From Eumeta japonica (taxonomy: Eukaryota; Arthropoda; Insecta; Lepidoptera; Psychidae), in the NCBI GenBank assembly GCA_005406025.1, contig BGZK01001210.1:62001-126000 (forward strand): a stretch of DNA of 64,000 nt, in the 5' to 3' direction. Made by a program: the position numbers and the translations under genes. Below are positions 1 to 12,527 of the stretch, piece by piece. The notes under the pieces were generated by a model. That model did no database searches. It was not told the DNA's origin and saw only the letters and a program-made list of their open reading frames with translations. How positions within the stretch are numbered: the stretch's first letter is position 1; every line of letters begins with the position of its first letter.

Positions 1-225
1 TCTATACGACTACTACACAGTTTTAAAAGACTGTTACGTAATACTTGTGAAGTTAAGCATGTTGATAGTATATATAGTATACTGTAATACATTGTATATT
101 GGATAACTAAAATATTATTTTGATTGAATCATATTTACCATCATTTTGTATACTCGCAGGTCTCGGTTTAACTACGACAATATTTTCATTGCTTCTTCAC
201 ATCAAAAGCGAATTTCTACCATAAA

Positions 226-745
226 AGTCCTTTGATCGACACGAGCGCCCTCGCGATGCAGCGGAGCACAGCTCCATTTAATGACGGCTTAATTTTAGCG
301 AGCCACATTCGACAAGCACACGTACCGACATTCCCGTCACGCATCGGGCGTCGTGCGCCGCGTCGCGCACCCGACCCGTTAATGCAACTTCGTTCATTGC
401 AGTCATGTTTAATAGAGGAGCTGTCGACTGATAAAATTGGAACTCTTTCTTCTGTATACCACCTTAGCATGTATAAAAAATGTTATTTGCATTACGTAAA
501 ATTAACCATTATAACGATGGTGATTCATTGGTTGAGAGCGTCGCGTACCAATCGGATGGTAACAAGTTCAATATCCTGAACACGGATGAGTCAATCAATG
601 AGTTGTTGACTCAAATTAGACCACTCCTCCCATTCGTTTGACAGCACGTTAAGCCGCCGGTGTCGGACATTACGATCGCATTTGGACGATGGAGCGGCGC
701 CCGCCCCGCACCGGGACACGAACGAGGACTGGCAACGTGAAACGA
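226..745. other. GC-rich island pair, candidate regulatory element
   Basis: Two GC-rich blocks (about 230-420 and 596-745) stand in an AT-rich background. The first contains CATTTAATGACGG and GTTAATGCAAC, which are homeodomain-like words, in CpG-rich sequence. Both strands have short open frames here (85 and 116 codons), but neither resembles a known protein, and open frames on both strands are expected in GC-rich DNA that lacks stop triplets. I infer a conserved non-coding element. An unrecognised exon cannot be excluded. Confidence 0.35.
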
Positions 746-1795
746 AAACTACATTGTGGGAGGATATTGTATGGATATGGTTAAGACTAGTGTATACATA
801 AAAACTACTACAATTAATATTAATTCTAAAAATAATACATTATTTTCTATGTGTGACGTTCGCTCACCTGTAGGTGTTGAGAAATATATGCTTATTCTTA
901 TCGTCTAAGAATTAATTCAATGTTTCTGATTTCTAGGTTGTGGGTAAATAATGTGTTGTGTTTTAAATGCACACTATATTCAGACATTACAAGACTAAAA
1001 TGTTATAAATATTCAAAATAAGTAAATGTAAATTAATGTATGGTATTAAGTACGTTGTTATGAAGTCCTTCGTATTTCATCAAAAACTATTATTTTTTAA
1101 ATCATTAAATAACGTTTTAGTCATATGAGTTTTTAGGTCTATGGAAAGTTAACTAGTTAAGTAGATAATCGGTTAACAAACATGTTAAGTAAGATCGATT
1201 GAGAGTATCTAAAATGATACTTAAAATTGAATATGCTTGACGATGCCGTAACTGGTTAAAAATAAAAAGACATTTTTGAATCGATATTTGCCTTCAAAAA
1301 ATCTAAATCTGCGAAAATGATAAGATCATTTTGTATGTTAAAAACTAAGTGTTATATCATTTAAAGTTTTATGTTAAGAAAGCCTTTTAATGACAAATCG
1401 AAAGTAATTCAATTTTTTTCCTTGTAATGTATTTATAATAATTAGCCCGATAACTTTATATCTACATTTAAAATGGACGTTTTAATTTATTTAGTAATAA
1501 AATATTTATGAATTGTAAAAATGGGTCATAGCGGCACATAAATGTATTAAGGTGTACCTTTTTGTTTGTTGTCTCTCTGCGTACTCGACTAATTGAATTG
1601 TGCACAAACTTATATAAACACGTCGATCCGTAATTACCATACTGTAATAGTAATTTAACCGTAAGATGTAATACGATACTATCGCAGATAATAATTACAA
1701 GAATTCTTTTATTTTCTAAAACGAATTAAAAAATATTTAAGTTTAAATGAAAAAATTGAAATAACGGCGAGGATTCATTTAGTTATTACATATTT
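746..1795. other. AT-rich stretch, no feature seen
   Basis: Simple AT-rich sequence with no recognisable coding frame, repeat family or strong hairpin. Confidence 0.5.
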
Positions 1796-2175
1796 ATTAA
1801 CAACTTCATGGTCCAAAACACGCAATCAACCCGTTCCGCGGTGCCGGCGATAGGTGCGCCCTCTAATTGGACGCGTTTCAGAAACTCCTAACTGCGTGTG
1901 AACGCACGGGGTCCGCGCCGCGAGCTCCCGCCGGCCGACAGCGAATTTAACTTCCGACGACTTTAAGAGTTTTGACGCTTTTCCGCAATCCCCGCGTTAA
2001 GCGATGTTGCCGAGTTTAATTAGCCTTTGTTCGAGCGTACGGCGCGAGGTTGTATCGGGTCGTCGCACGCGGCGCTGCAGTCGCGCCGCCGATGACCCGG
2101 TTGATAAGTATTATTTATTTGTTACCTGTAAAGGTTTTATTATTTAAGTTGCTCGGCCTGTTTGTTTTCGTTTCT
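1796..2175. other. GC-rich island, candidate regulatory element
   Basis: About 380 bp of CpG-rich sequence with sharp edges against AT-rich DNA. It contains CTCTAATTGG, the homeodomain-like word TTTAATTAGC at about 2015-2024, and repeated TTTAAGAG/TTTAACTT words. No frame stays open across it. Regulatory function is inferred from composition and motif content only. Confidence 0.4.
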
Positions 2176-2269
2176 ACGTGAAGGGTAGGCTAGACAACCT
2201 TCGAATGGAATGGTTTACAAGATTAGACCATAATTCGAATAGAACAAATTACGATATTTACCTCTAGCG

Positions 2270-2620
2270 GATTTTTGGCTAGCTGTGTCATAGGTATGGT
2301 AAACGCCCGGGACAACCTGAGGAATAAGTTAGTTTGTGAGGGATCTCACCCTTCCGACGTCTCGTCCCAGGTGACCAGACGCTCGAGCCGCAATCGCCTA
2401 TTGGCAATCTTTTTAATTGTTTATTGTTGTGTTTTGTATATTTCACTCCTGAAAATTGATAATAATATATACGAGTATATCAATCCAGCACCGGCCGGCG
2501 TTTTTTGGTTTTAACTCGTTCGCGTGTGAGCAAAGTACCTCCAATGACAGCCAGCCAACGAGTCTGTATGACGTTTCGCGCAACTCCCTCCCGTCTCCGC
2601 GTCTGTCAGCTATTTTAGAC
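2270..2620. other. Moderately GC-rich stretch with overlapping short ORFs
   Basis: Short frames of 73-104 codons overlap on both strands. None resembles a known family, and no consensus splice sites frame them. I treat it as non-coding. Confidence 0.3.
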
Positions 2621-2744
2621 ATTGGGACACAAACTGTAGTATTAAAGGGGGGAAAATATCGTAAACGGTCCTTATAATGATTTCTTGCTATCAACACGAA
2701 GCTCATATTTGAGAGAGGCTCCACAAGCGGATCACGTGGCCGGT

Positions 2745-3045
2745 GGCAATTTTTCACGGCGGACGGGGCGCGGCGGCCGGCGGCCGAGGCGCGGCCAGAT
2801 TTACAGCCACTTTAACTTTGAATAACACAAAAGCCTTTCAATTAAGGCCGAGCCGAATGTTCGACGGAGAGGACATATAGATGTTTACACGGCCTCCGAT
2901 GTACAGAGTGATGTTAATGAGCTCGGAATACCACGGGAGTAAATACTCTTAGTGATAAATATGAGTGGTAATAGTCAGGGGGATGGATTTAGGCGGAGTT
3001 TTTGACTGGCGCAGAACGCGGCTTCAACTGCGCGGACACATAATA
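2745..3045. other. GC-rich island with AATTAAGGCCG word, candidate regulatory element
   Basis: A GC-rich core at 2757-2800 is followed by TTTCAATTAAGGCCG at about 2836-2850 and GATGTTAATGAGCTCGG near 2910. A close variant, TTTTCCAATTAAGGCCGG, occurs in the island at 22.8 kb. The homeodomain core TTAATT/AATTAA and the lack of a coding frame suggest cis-regulatory DNA (inference). Confidence 0.4.
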
Positions 3046-4320
3046 ATTCTTCACCTATAATGTAACGGTCGTTAGAAGACTTTGCCTTTTTATTTAATAT
3101 TTATATAACCTTTGTATTTTATTGTCTCTTTCATTATATAAAAATTTTTCTATTAATTTTTTTATATTAAACGTAGAGTATATAAAAAATATACGAAAGT
3201 AAATCTATTCCGTATGTATTGCATGAGAGAAAAATTTTGTCTATATCAGATTAGTAGCTTTCACACGATAGTTACACAACAGTCGATCAGATAGGAAAGG
3301 AAATAAATAGAATAACCGCTCTTTGTCATCCAAGATAATCGTTCAGTGTCTGTATTCATTTTCAAGTCTATGGTAGTCGTTGCCGAATTAACATCGTATG
3401 GAAGTGCGAGTGCGGACTTGTAATCACTTTTTGTAAGCGGTAATTATTTGGGCCCGTGTTTAATTTTTATCGTGTAGGTACCTTAACCATTTAGTCTTCG
3501 CGTCTACTTTTAACACGCGCATTTTATTTATAAATTATCCGCACTTGCTTTTATAATGTGCAATATTGATTTAGTAATTGCAATTAGTAAATGCACTCGT
3601 TTGACACTGTCTACAGTACTTTCATACTATTACTCACTTTTTATGTGTACGGTGATTGTTTAGTACCTGCATTTGTTTTTTCCGAACACTATGTTCACGG
3701 TAGAAGCATAATTTTATTATGATCATTTTAGACTGTATTTACTTAAATACGGCATAAGTCCGAACAAAAGGCGTGAATTACTTTAAGAAATGGAATTAAA
3801 TTTGGCACAATGCTTTCTGGAGGGATTATTTGAGGTCAGCATTGAGTTCTCGGTTCGGAATACCTTGTGTGAAATAAATAAATTGAAAGTGCTGTAGTTA
3901 TATATTTTTGGAGTTTACTTTTTAAAGAATCGATTTTTATATTATAGCCAGCGGTACACGATTTAATTGGGGCGCGAAATCGAGTGTTAACAAAAAGTGA
4001 AGTTGTTATGTTGTTCCTCTGCGCTACGTATTCGCGCATTATGCTTCTGCATATGTATTTTTCTTCTATCGCTGACTTATGAACATTTTATTTTTAACAC
4101 AGATAAGTTGAGCTTTTGATGTATATAGTTAACTTTATTACCATTATTACTAAATATTTAATCTGGAGTTGAAAAAAAAAAATGTAATGTGTCATGTATT
4201 ATATTAAATCAATGCAAATAATTTTTAATAAAAATATACACAGGCTTTCAATATTATAAGAGATGCGTTTATTTATCTCATTTCTTTTTTATATATTGTA
4301 TATTTCAGGAACTTGTTCAT
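3046..4320. other. AT-rich stretch, no feature seen
   Basis: AT-rich with poly-T runs. No supported gene or repeat. Confidence 0.5.
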
Positions 4321-4324
4321 TGAG

Positions 4325-4370
4325 AGTTACATCCAGTCGCGGGTCGGAGCTGGCGTGTACCTTTTGATAT
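4325..4370 (+). repeat. Short dispersed repeat (CAGTCG-GTCGGAGCTG motif), copy 1
   Basis: The 46-bp segment containing CAGTCGCGGGTCGGAGCTGG followed by CCTTTT matches a second copy at 49703-49748 (CAGTCGTGCGTCGGAGCTGA). The two align over about 40 bp with few differences. I believe the motif belongs to a common lepidopteran interspersed repeat, but I cannot name it. Confidence 0.55.
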
Positions 4371-4434
4371 GGTTCAGTACCTTTTTTTTTTATAACACGA
4401 AAAGCTTATCAAAAGTCAGCTAATACAATTTATT

Positions 4435-4640
4435 TCTCGTCATGCAAATCGGGAATGATGGACGCGGAGCGAACTCGCTCACGAAATTCTTGGTAAAACG
4501 ATTATTGTAACATGTGAAATATTAAGTGGATTTTCTCCATAATTAGTAAATAACTAAGTTGAATTATAGGGCACGGCTAGCGTGAAAGGTCAGGCGCGTT
4601 ACTGTAAGCGACGCGCGAACGCCGGGCGCGCTCGCTCTAT
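4435..4640. other. Small GC-rich patches, possible regulatory DNA
   Basis: Two CpG-rich patches (about 4440-4490 and 4565-4635) flank AT-rich sequence. The first carries the octamer-like word CATGCAAATCG. No coding potential is seen. Confidence 0.25.
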
Positions 4641-5360
4641 TATTAAAATTACGAGGAGAAAGTGTACCAATCGATGGAACATTTTATAGCGAATAATCAA
4701 ATGACATGTTAAAGGCAAGAGTTTTCAGAAAAATATAAAAAAATGTAGTCCGCATTACGTTGTAGAACGACTGTAATTATTTTTGTTATTTAAATATGTA
4801 TTTTCATTATAAGATAATATTTAAGGATATTCACACAATACCTACTGATATTTTTTATCAATATTGATATTAATCTTATTTAGTATTTTTTTTATATGTA
4901 TTCAATATTACGAAAATAAATCTTTGGAGAGCGATCGTCGAATATAATTCGAAATCGGTATTGATTCCGTCTTCAAAGTTCTTTGACTGTTGGAAAACAA
5001 AACTTGATTTTTATCTTCAGTATATTTTAAGAATCTTTTATACAAATAAATAAGTAGACATTTTTTTTCTGCATAATTTTATTTGAAGTTTAAAATTCCT
5101 ATTTTACTATTAATTCATTTTTTTATCAATAGTATAAAACATTATCATATTTTATAATTAATGTGCATACTAGGCAATGACATGACATGTAAATTGTTTT
5201 AACAATTTAGTATAATAAAAGGTATATCTTTTTTTAACACGCTTTTATGAGCTTAATTTTCATCAATTTCCAGATGTCTGAATAATTTGAAACTTTCCAT
5301 ACGTATCAAGGACCAATTACCAATTTTTTACAATCAATCGAACTAAAAAGTGAAAAAATA
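4641..5360. other. AT-rich stretch, no feature seen
   Basis: Very AT-rich, with several homopolymer tracts. Nothing supported. Confidence 0.5.
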
Positions 5361-5362
5361 AA

Positions 5363-5673
5363 TATAGTTTAAAAAAAAAAAACAAAAAAACACGCTTTTA
5401 AAGCACATCAAACTAAAAATTTAAAAGTAATTCTTAATATGAGCTGAAAAAAATAATGAACAATGACAAAAAATACTAGGTATTATCTTGGAAAAAGAGT
5501 GGGTTGCTCTATATACGAAAAATGTGGTACAAAGCGCCCCATGTTTTTTCCACAATAATACTAGTATTTTTCGTCATCGTTCATAATTTTTTTGGCTCAC
5601 AGTAAGAATTATTTTTTACTTTTTATTTTGATGTGCTTTAAAAGCGTGTTTTTCAGTTTTTTTAAATAACTAT
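5363..5673. mobile_element. Palindromic MITE with long terminal inverted repeats, member 1
   Basis: The left arm (AAAAACACGCTTTTAAAGCA, then CATCAAACTAAAAATTT) is the imperfect reverse complement of the right arm ending GCTTTAAAAGCGTGTTTTT at about 5635-5653. The arms continue inwards: TAATGAACAATGACAAAAAA on the left pairs with the complement of TTTTTCGTCATCGTTCATAA on the right. The arms are therefore about 110-130 bp each, around a core of roughly 60 bp near 5486-5550. No coding capacity. This is the layout of a fold-back non-autonomous DNA transposon. A diverged relative with similar termini lies at 52245-52625. Confidence 0.75.
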
Positions 5674-5995
5674 GATTGTAGTTTGTTTGCGCGTAATACC
5701 TACTGTGTTTTCGTGTGCACAAAATTTACGCTATTTCATTAACGAATCCAATAATAGACTTACAAGAATTTCGGACACGTTAAAATAATGAACATTTTTT
5801 GAGTGTTATCAGTTTGATATTTTTTTGATATTATGTCATAGATTAATATAATAGGTTTATTAATTCCATAGATAAACCTGATTCCATAGATACCTGTTTG
5901 TGCGTCTCGATAGCGGACTAAAAGAAAACTGAAATTACGAACATCCTGTATAGTGATCGTTTCACAATTTCGAATCCTGAATCCTTGCTCAAACG
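5674..5995. other. AT-rich stretch, no feature seen
   Basis: No supported feature. It separates the MITE from the GC island at 6.0 kb. Confidence 0.45.
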
Positions 5996-6260
5996 ACCCG
6001 TACCGTCTACGCCTGCGCCCGTGCGAATGAAGCGACCGCCTTAATTAGTGCGAAGTCAGCGAATTTCAAAGGCGAACGCGATCGCAGGTGGATTGAAAAA
6101 TTACCGGAATTATACTGGAAGCTTTCATCCGGTGTAAGGGAGGGCCGTCTCATCAAAGGAGGAGGACGCGAGTGTGATGCGTTTTAATGTTCAGAAGACG
6201 TTGCTAATTCTAATTAGGGTTAGGTGGTGTCACACCTGAGCGTATCAGTTTGTCCACTTA
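5996..6260. other. GC-rich island, candidate regulatory element
   Basis: It contains CGCCTTAATTAGTGCGAAG and later GCTAATTCTAATTAGGG (paired TAATTA-type homeodomain words) in CpG-rich sequence with no open frame. Regulatory role inferred. Confidence 0.35.
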
Positions 6261-9200
6261 ACGGGAGTGAGATAGATGTTGATGTGTTATTTATTAATAT
6301 AACATTATTCAGACCGGTTTGACGGTTTGAAAAATGTCCCATTTTAATGCATAATTATTTTTTCTTTTCCTTCTATTCGCGTTCCCAAAGATGAAATTTC
6401 ATTAGACTTAAAATTAATATGTAAATAATAAGTAACTCTATTTTTGCAAAGATTGATCATTTATGAACGTATTCTCAGTTGTAAAATTTTAAGTAATGGG
6501 AATAAATTTTCAATTGAAATTTTTCAACCAATCCGTCGATAAATCACTTTAAAGGACTAATATTGCATCAAACTCGGCTTATTAGCTCGAGTAATATCTT
6601 TATTTCTAAGATATAAGACAACTTAGCCGATTGATTAAGATTTGTGATAGCGTATCAAATTCAGTTCATTTCATCGGTTAATTTGTTGTTCATAAAATCA
6701 TTTTTTTTCATTTTCTTGTAATAACTAAATACTTCATGAAAAAGCAAAATATCTAATTTGAAACGATGTCTTATCTATCATTCAATTGATTCTAGTTCAA
6801 AAATATTTATAGGGAACGGCATTGTAAAGTTTAGCCTAGAAACTAACACATACTTGATATACATGAATTTTTTTATTAATTTTACGCGCTTTTTAAAGCC
6901 ATGTTTAAAATGAAATGGAAACATAGAATGTTGTAAACAATTAAAAATATATATATATTTATTATCCGTCCCCGTCCTTTTCAAAAAGTGACTATCCACT
7001 CAGCTTTCTCAGCACTAGTTTCATATTGAATACACATTAAATTTAACGCTGAAATAGCTGAATATATTAAGTTGGCATCTGAAAAACCTGCACTTTTAAA
7101 AATTGCAGTCTCAATAAGTTACGAACGAGAGACACATTGAACCTAATATGTTTCACGTGGGCAGCATTAGCTGTATTAAAATTTCACTTGCTTACAACAG
7201 TCATATATTGATTTACTCTATAATAGACGTTTAATAGTTAGTTTAAGGACTAAAATTAAGTCATATCAGCATGAACATACTAGAATTTAGATGTCTAAGA
7301 ATAGAATTCTCCGTTACAGTACTCACATAGTCGTGACCGGCATTATCCTCGTTCCTAGGCTGGGCGAGTGATGACGTCATTATTACACGTATAAATATAT
7401 AGAGTTCAATCTGCTTCTCGCAATAGATAAATGGAAAATATATGTTCCCCATAATATGCGTAATGACAATTTTTTTCCTGATATGCATCCAAGGTTGTGC
7501 AAATTCCTAATTTATCGCTAAATACACTGCAAAAATGGTTCCTAATATAAAATACTCGCTTATAAACATTATCATGCGAGTAAAATATTGTTGCAAAGAC
7601 TGTGTAATGTTTCGTGTAACTGTTGAAACAAAATTTAATTGCAATGAGTATATAAAATGAAGCAAAACTGGTCAGTGTTCCATACAGAGTATGGAATTAA
7701 AACTTTAAATCGACGAATTTTTAGTATTACCCATTTTGGGGAATTTAGTGGTCAATTCTGTGGAACCTATGAAGAGCCACACGGGTGGGTCCGACCGACC
7801 CACACCTGTACAGGCATCGCCACATGCATAGCGTCCATATATTATCGCACTATACCCATAATAAATTTGCATTATCTATGAATGTTTATATTACCTTTAG
7901 AGCGTTTTATTACTTGGAAGTATAAATGACTTTCAACGTGTGAGACGTAAATATGAAGTTAGCAATCAAAAGTGCATTAAAAAGCTATTTATGCATAAAT
8001 CTAGAGCTTCAAGAAAAGTGAAAGGTTTTCTTTTTCAATACATCTTTATTCTATTACAAAATGAAAGATAAGATTACCATATTATGACATTTATAACGCT
8101 TTGATAAATCGTTGAATGCGTTAATCGAATGCGTCGTTGATCATTAGTAGCAGACGAAAATATTTAATATCCTTCATGCGCATAAGCTTCGATTTAATAT
8201 ATGGGCATTCTATACACTAACGACTTCCATTAAGTTTCCAAAAAATATCTACGAATCAAAGAGATTTAATTTTAGTATTGCCCTTAAACGGACAATGCGA
8301 ACAAAATCGTAATCTACCACTAGTTAATTTTAGGCAACACGTCGCTTAAATAGTGCGATATTAATTAAAACTAAACTGGCAAAAGTTGATAAAGCGCGAT
8401 ATCGAAATTTTCATATAAAAAGATTGCCAACGTACACCCTATAACTGTATAGTTTAAATCTCTTTAGTAGATCATAGTGACTAATCCCGCGTAGATCCGT
8501 TTTAAAGCGCACGCGATACTTGTGCGCCAAACGGCTAGAATCTTTACTACGATTATACGAAACTGTAATAATAGCTACAGTAATAAACAAATGATTTGTT
8601 GAAAATCACGTTGTTCATCTTGACGTGACGTGAAGGCAAGCTCCTCGGAGTACTGTTCAAGTAAATAGCGATTAAACTTTTATGAACTCGTTGCAGAGTT
8701 GCTATGTCATAGACCAAAGTGTGGATAATAGAACAAAATAACTGTGACCAAGTTAACGGTTAAATGTAGATATTATTTGCCTTTGTCTGAAATCCTCCAT
8801 AGTCTTACGGTTTAAAAGTAGGCCGAATCGGCTCACTCGATGAAAATAGCGTTATAAAAATTATAGTGAATTTTAGCGCGTATTTTAAGCTATTTAATAT
8901 CGTTACGATATATCTCTATTAGAGTTCGTCGATTGGAAAAGACGGAAAATTGAATGCTAAGGAAAGCAGAAAGTGTATGTTCAATTATACTGCGATAGAA
9001 AATCGCACTACGGTACCAATATAATACTTTTATCTGATTTTGATAACTGAAATATTCTAACCATTCGAAATTCCAGAAATAATGTAATGACTAGGTCCAT
9101 AAATTTCTAGAAAAACTTGCGGAGTCTCTAGTATTTATTTTTTTTAAGAGGAGGTTATTCTGCAATTTTATTATTATCTCTGTCAGCGTAGTTCGCCACA

Positions 9201-10405
9201 TTGTTGTGCATGTACCGCAATTGTTTTAGCATAAGTGTATGAACTTTTTAATCGACAGAGAAATGCTAGCGTCTTGCATTTTTGTAAGTCAAATAAAAAC
9301 GATTGAATACTTCATGAATTTAATGTAGAACACTACACTGAAATTTATTTTATTTTTATAATACAAAATTTGTAATTTTCAACCTAAAAACTAAAAAAAT
9401 ATTTTAATTGTTATTAAAATTTGCTGTATATTGGTAACCAAATATTATGTAATATACAAATATTATGCTAAATAGTTTCCGTTTCATGGTTCTCATGACT
9501 AAAAAATAAAAATTTAAGTCGTATTGTCGTGTCAATGTCAAATACGACCGATTTAAAATTAAATACCATTGGGTGTCTTTATATGTCACATTCAAATTCA
9601 GATGTCAGATCGAAAATGTCTAGGTAACATTTTTTCTGTACGTGATGGCAAAGGCATTGAACTCCTCAGTCTACTGTACGTATGACGTCATCATCAGAAA
9701 ACCTTGAACGATTATTAAGAGAGAACTTTCGCTTAGAAAACAAAAAGAAAATAAAATTATTTGCAAAAACAGTTTAATTAAAGAAAAGCAATAGGGATTG
9801 TATTTTTGGGAGTAATAAATTGGTAGAACCGTAAAATCGCTAAAACACGATCGAAGTATTTATTAAAGAAGAGACAATGAGGTTGGTCAATGTGGCTCGA
9901 TTGCTTTTCAATGACCTCATAAAATGATAATGATAATTAGAAGAATTTTATGTCTTGCGTGCAAAATATAAATATGTTATGTAAATCAAAACATTGGTCA
10001 ACAAATTCAAAATAAGTTCCTGTTCTTCAATTACTTATTTCATCTCCATTTATTTTATGTACAACTCCGGCGTTCATCTGTATATACAATAATGTACGTA
10101 CGGACACAGTCTTGTGAATGTTATTTGTTATTGTATTATTAGGTATTATTTTATTTCCTATACTGAAACCAAGTCCCCGGTGATCCTCTGGCCTACTATC
10201 TGCGCACATGTACGAGTTAATTTCAGTAATTCCCAAACTAGTGAACAAATTTGAATATAGTTTTTAAAGTTGTAATTCGTATTTTTCTAGAAAGAAAACA
10301 TGTATCACGTACAGCCATAGCACTCACTGGAGTTCATCAGTAACGGTGTTAGTGATCTCGAGTTGGCTGAAAACTATAAAGAAGTTAAATTCTAATTTCC
10401 TGTTC
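6261..10405. other. Long AT-rich stretch, essentially featureless
   Basis: About 4.1 kb without a recognisable coding frame. One small imperfect hairpin of GGGTGGGTC and GACCCACACC lies at about 7780-7806. Short ORFs of 60-75 codons on both strands look random in composition. Confidence 0.5.
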
Positions 10406-10409
10406 ACTT

Positions 10410-10890
10410 TTTTTGACGTGACAACGTCTTAAATTAGGTTGCGGCTGGGAGTCACTTATGAAAAAGGTGTAACGCTCGGTAACGTAACGATGAGTCACCG
10501 AACGAGAGAGAGGCCCGCCGAATGCCTTGCGTCTCTCTCCCACTCAACTATGATCGGTCTGCCGCGCGCGCAGCACTAGAGAATTAGTGCATAGCTTGCA
10601 AATGTATTGCAAGTTATTGTATGTATATTTGTATATAAATACGTATGTATGTGTAAAGGTAAAAATAAAATTTTGTTAATATGAAATTCAGTGCGAGATT
10701 CTTTGTATAAATTAATGTTTTAAATATAATTCTTTGTATAAATAAATGTTTTAAATTGTTACTATTATTTCATCCTTCTTCCTACTATACGAATGAATAT
10801 TCACATTAAAATGATTTTACCATTCAAAGTCGTTGTCACGTAAAACTTTCGCCCGTATACCGACTTTACAGGCAACCAAATTTTTTTTTT
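10410..10890 (+). mobile_element. Non-autonomous DNA element (ACGTGACAACG inverted ends), copy A
   Basis: A 480-bp element starts TTTTTTGACGTGACAACGTC and ends with CGTTGTCACGTAAAAC followed by ACTTTACAGGCAACCAAATT and a T-tract. ACGTGACAACG and its complement near the two ends form short inverted termini. The middle carries a GC-rich block (GAGAGAGAGGCCCGCCGAA, then GCGTCTCTCTCCCACTC) and an internal near-duplication of CTTTGTATAAAT-AATGTTTTAAAT. The whole unit reappears in reverse complement at 27.99-28.46 kb, differing mainly by small indels, so both copies are probably recent insertions. No coding capacity. Family unnamed; MITE-like is my inference. Confidence 0.8.
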
Positions 10891-11755
10891 GCTTATTTGA
10901 CTTGTAGGATTACGCATACCCAATAGGTTCATAAATGTAATTCCGGTTTAGACGAAGAAGAGACAATTTGAAAACGATATTTCATGCGAACCTGTAACGC
11001 GGTGACAAAAAAGGGCTGAATGTTAACTTTATCGAATTGATAGCAAGTTGTAAAATTTTTTTTGGCGTTTTTTACACATGGGAAAGTACATATATTCAAA
11101 AATATATGTTTGTAGTATAGTATAAGGTAAGTATAATTAAAAATATATGTTGTACGTGAAAACGTACGTTTTTAGTAATATACTAGTGTAGATAAATAGA
11201 AATCTTCGTTCGGTCACCGCTAGCAACGTTTGATTAATAAGACATTGATGCGTGTTCGTGAAGATCGACAAACAACGAAAGCCACGGTATAGCGTAAGCA
11301 TTTTTGGTTTTGATTACGCCTTCCATAAAACACGATAACTTTTGAGGCGGATCGTAACGATGTTTTTCGTTTGCGGTACATAAATTTCCTATCGGCCTTA
11401 GAAGTGTCGCCGCACCGGCATGACAAATGGGCCGATCTGTAAGTATACTATGTAAAAGGGTTTCTTTTGCACGACAGACCGTTTCGCTTGTTCGCGACTG
11501 TAGTGGCAGTCGGACGAAGAAAATAGAGAATGTGAAATATTTCTCTAGGGTACGAAACTCACATGAATGATCATGAAGTAAAAGTAATGTTACGAATAAA
11601 TTATTATATCAATATGAATATTGAGAGCGCAATACTGGTGAGTTCAAGTAAACAAGACCATTTATTTATTCATGTTTACGAGTGTATACGCCGGAGCTGG
11701 TCTCGAAATAGAATTTTATCCCTGCGCCGTGAATGTAACGCAAGGACATAAATTA
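10891..11755. other. AT-rich stretch with one moderately GC-rich patch
   Basis: A patch at about 11340-11525 is CpG-rich and contains ATCTGTAAGTATAC, a perfect GTAAGT splice-donor match near 11440. No acceptor or open frame supports an exon upstream of it. The rest is featureless. Confidence 0.35.
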
Positions 11756-11759
11756 AAAG

Positions 11760-11870
11760 GGTCGCCAGAGTCGGAAAACATAAATAAATCGCGCGGGTAT
11801 CGAACCTAGGATCTTTGACATCCAAGTCTGTCCGTATTTAGAGCTAAGCCCTGAAGGAGCTCTGTGCACT
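11760..11870 (-). repeat. tRNA-like sequence, probable SINE remnant
   Basis: Read on the minus strand, the segment contains GGCTTAGCTCTAAATAC (like an RNA polymerase III A box) and then CCTAGGTTCGATACCCGC (a good B-box/T-loop match, at about 11792-11809). The spacing resembles a tRNA. The anticodon and acceptor stems are poor, so it is not an intact tRNA gene. A degraded tRNA-derived SINE head is the most likely reading. Confidence 0.5.
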
Positions 11871-11911
11871 CGCTAAAAGTTTTGTAAATGCTTTTGGAAT
11901 CTACTTAATGA

Positions 11912-12015
11912 GTATTTGTATAGTTGTACAAATTGACAGGTTCATGCGATCACACAAAATTATGTATTTGTATAGTTGTACAAATTCCTAGGTTTATGCG
12001 ATCACACAAAATTAT
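11912..12015. repeat. Direct tandem duplication, two 52-bp units
   Basis: Units 11912-11963 and 11964-12015 both run GTATTTGTATAGTTGTACAA...ATGCGATCACACAAAATTAT. They differ by a few bases in the middle (TGACAGGTTC against CCTAGGTTT). Confidence 0.85.
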
Positions 12016-12480
12016 GTTCAACTGATTTCATATTAAATCTTATAGAAGTATCAAGGCAATGACGAGTACCAAGAATGGGTATGTTTAGGTATATGGTAGT
12101 TATCATCACTTAGGTTAAAGGTTGTCTTACAAGATCCTGCATCGTCACCGATCACTTAAGAACTCATGTCTAGTAATGCAGATTTGGAAATGTACCTATT
12201 ACACAAAGGCTAAGTATTGATCACTGCGGTGGGTGATTTTATAGTTGGGAGAAACGTCTGTGACTATGCTATATTTTCTAAATATCTGCTGTGTTTCTAA
12301 ATATTTTTTATAAATCTGATCTTAGGATGGTTATTCGACCATCGAACGGTGGTCAGAAGATTTCACTTCTTATTGTCACATTCATATCGCATTTTGCGTC
12401 GGTAAAGTAAAAAATCTGCAGGATAGTAACTTAATATATAACGAGAAATAAATTTACAAAACGTTACTGTTCTGTTATTA
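12016..12480. other. AT-rich stretch, no feature seen
   Basis: Nothing supported. Confidence 0.45.
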
Positions 12481-12483
12481 CGT

Positions 12484-12527
12484 GTTTTTTTATTGTCATA
12501 TATATATATATATGACAATAAAAAAAC
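12484..12527. repeat. Perfect 44-bp palindrome
   Basis: GTTTTTTTATTGTCATATAT and its exact reverse complement meet in a TA-repeat centre. The symmetry is complete from the outer G to the outer C. No family assignment. It could be a minimal MITE or a template-switch product. Confidence 0.85.

Noticed and set aside
4290..4345. Splice acceptor TATATTTCAG followed by a putative exon
   Set aside because: The following sequence matches a dispersed repeat with a second copy at 49.7 kb, and no open frame extends through it.
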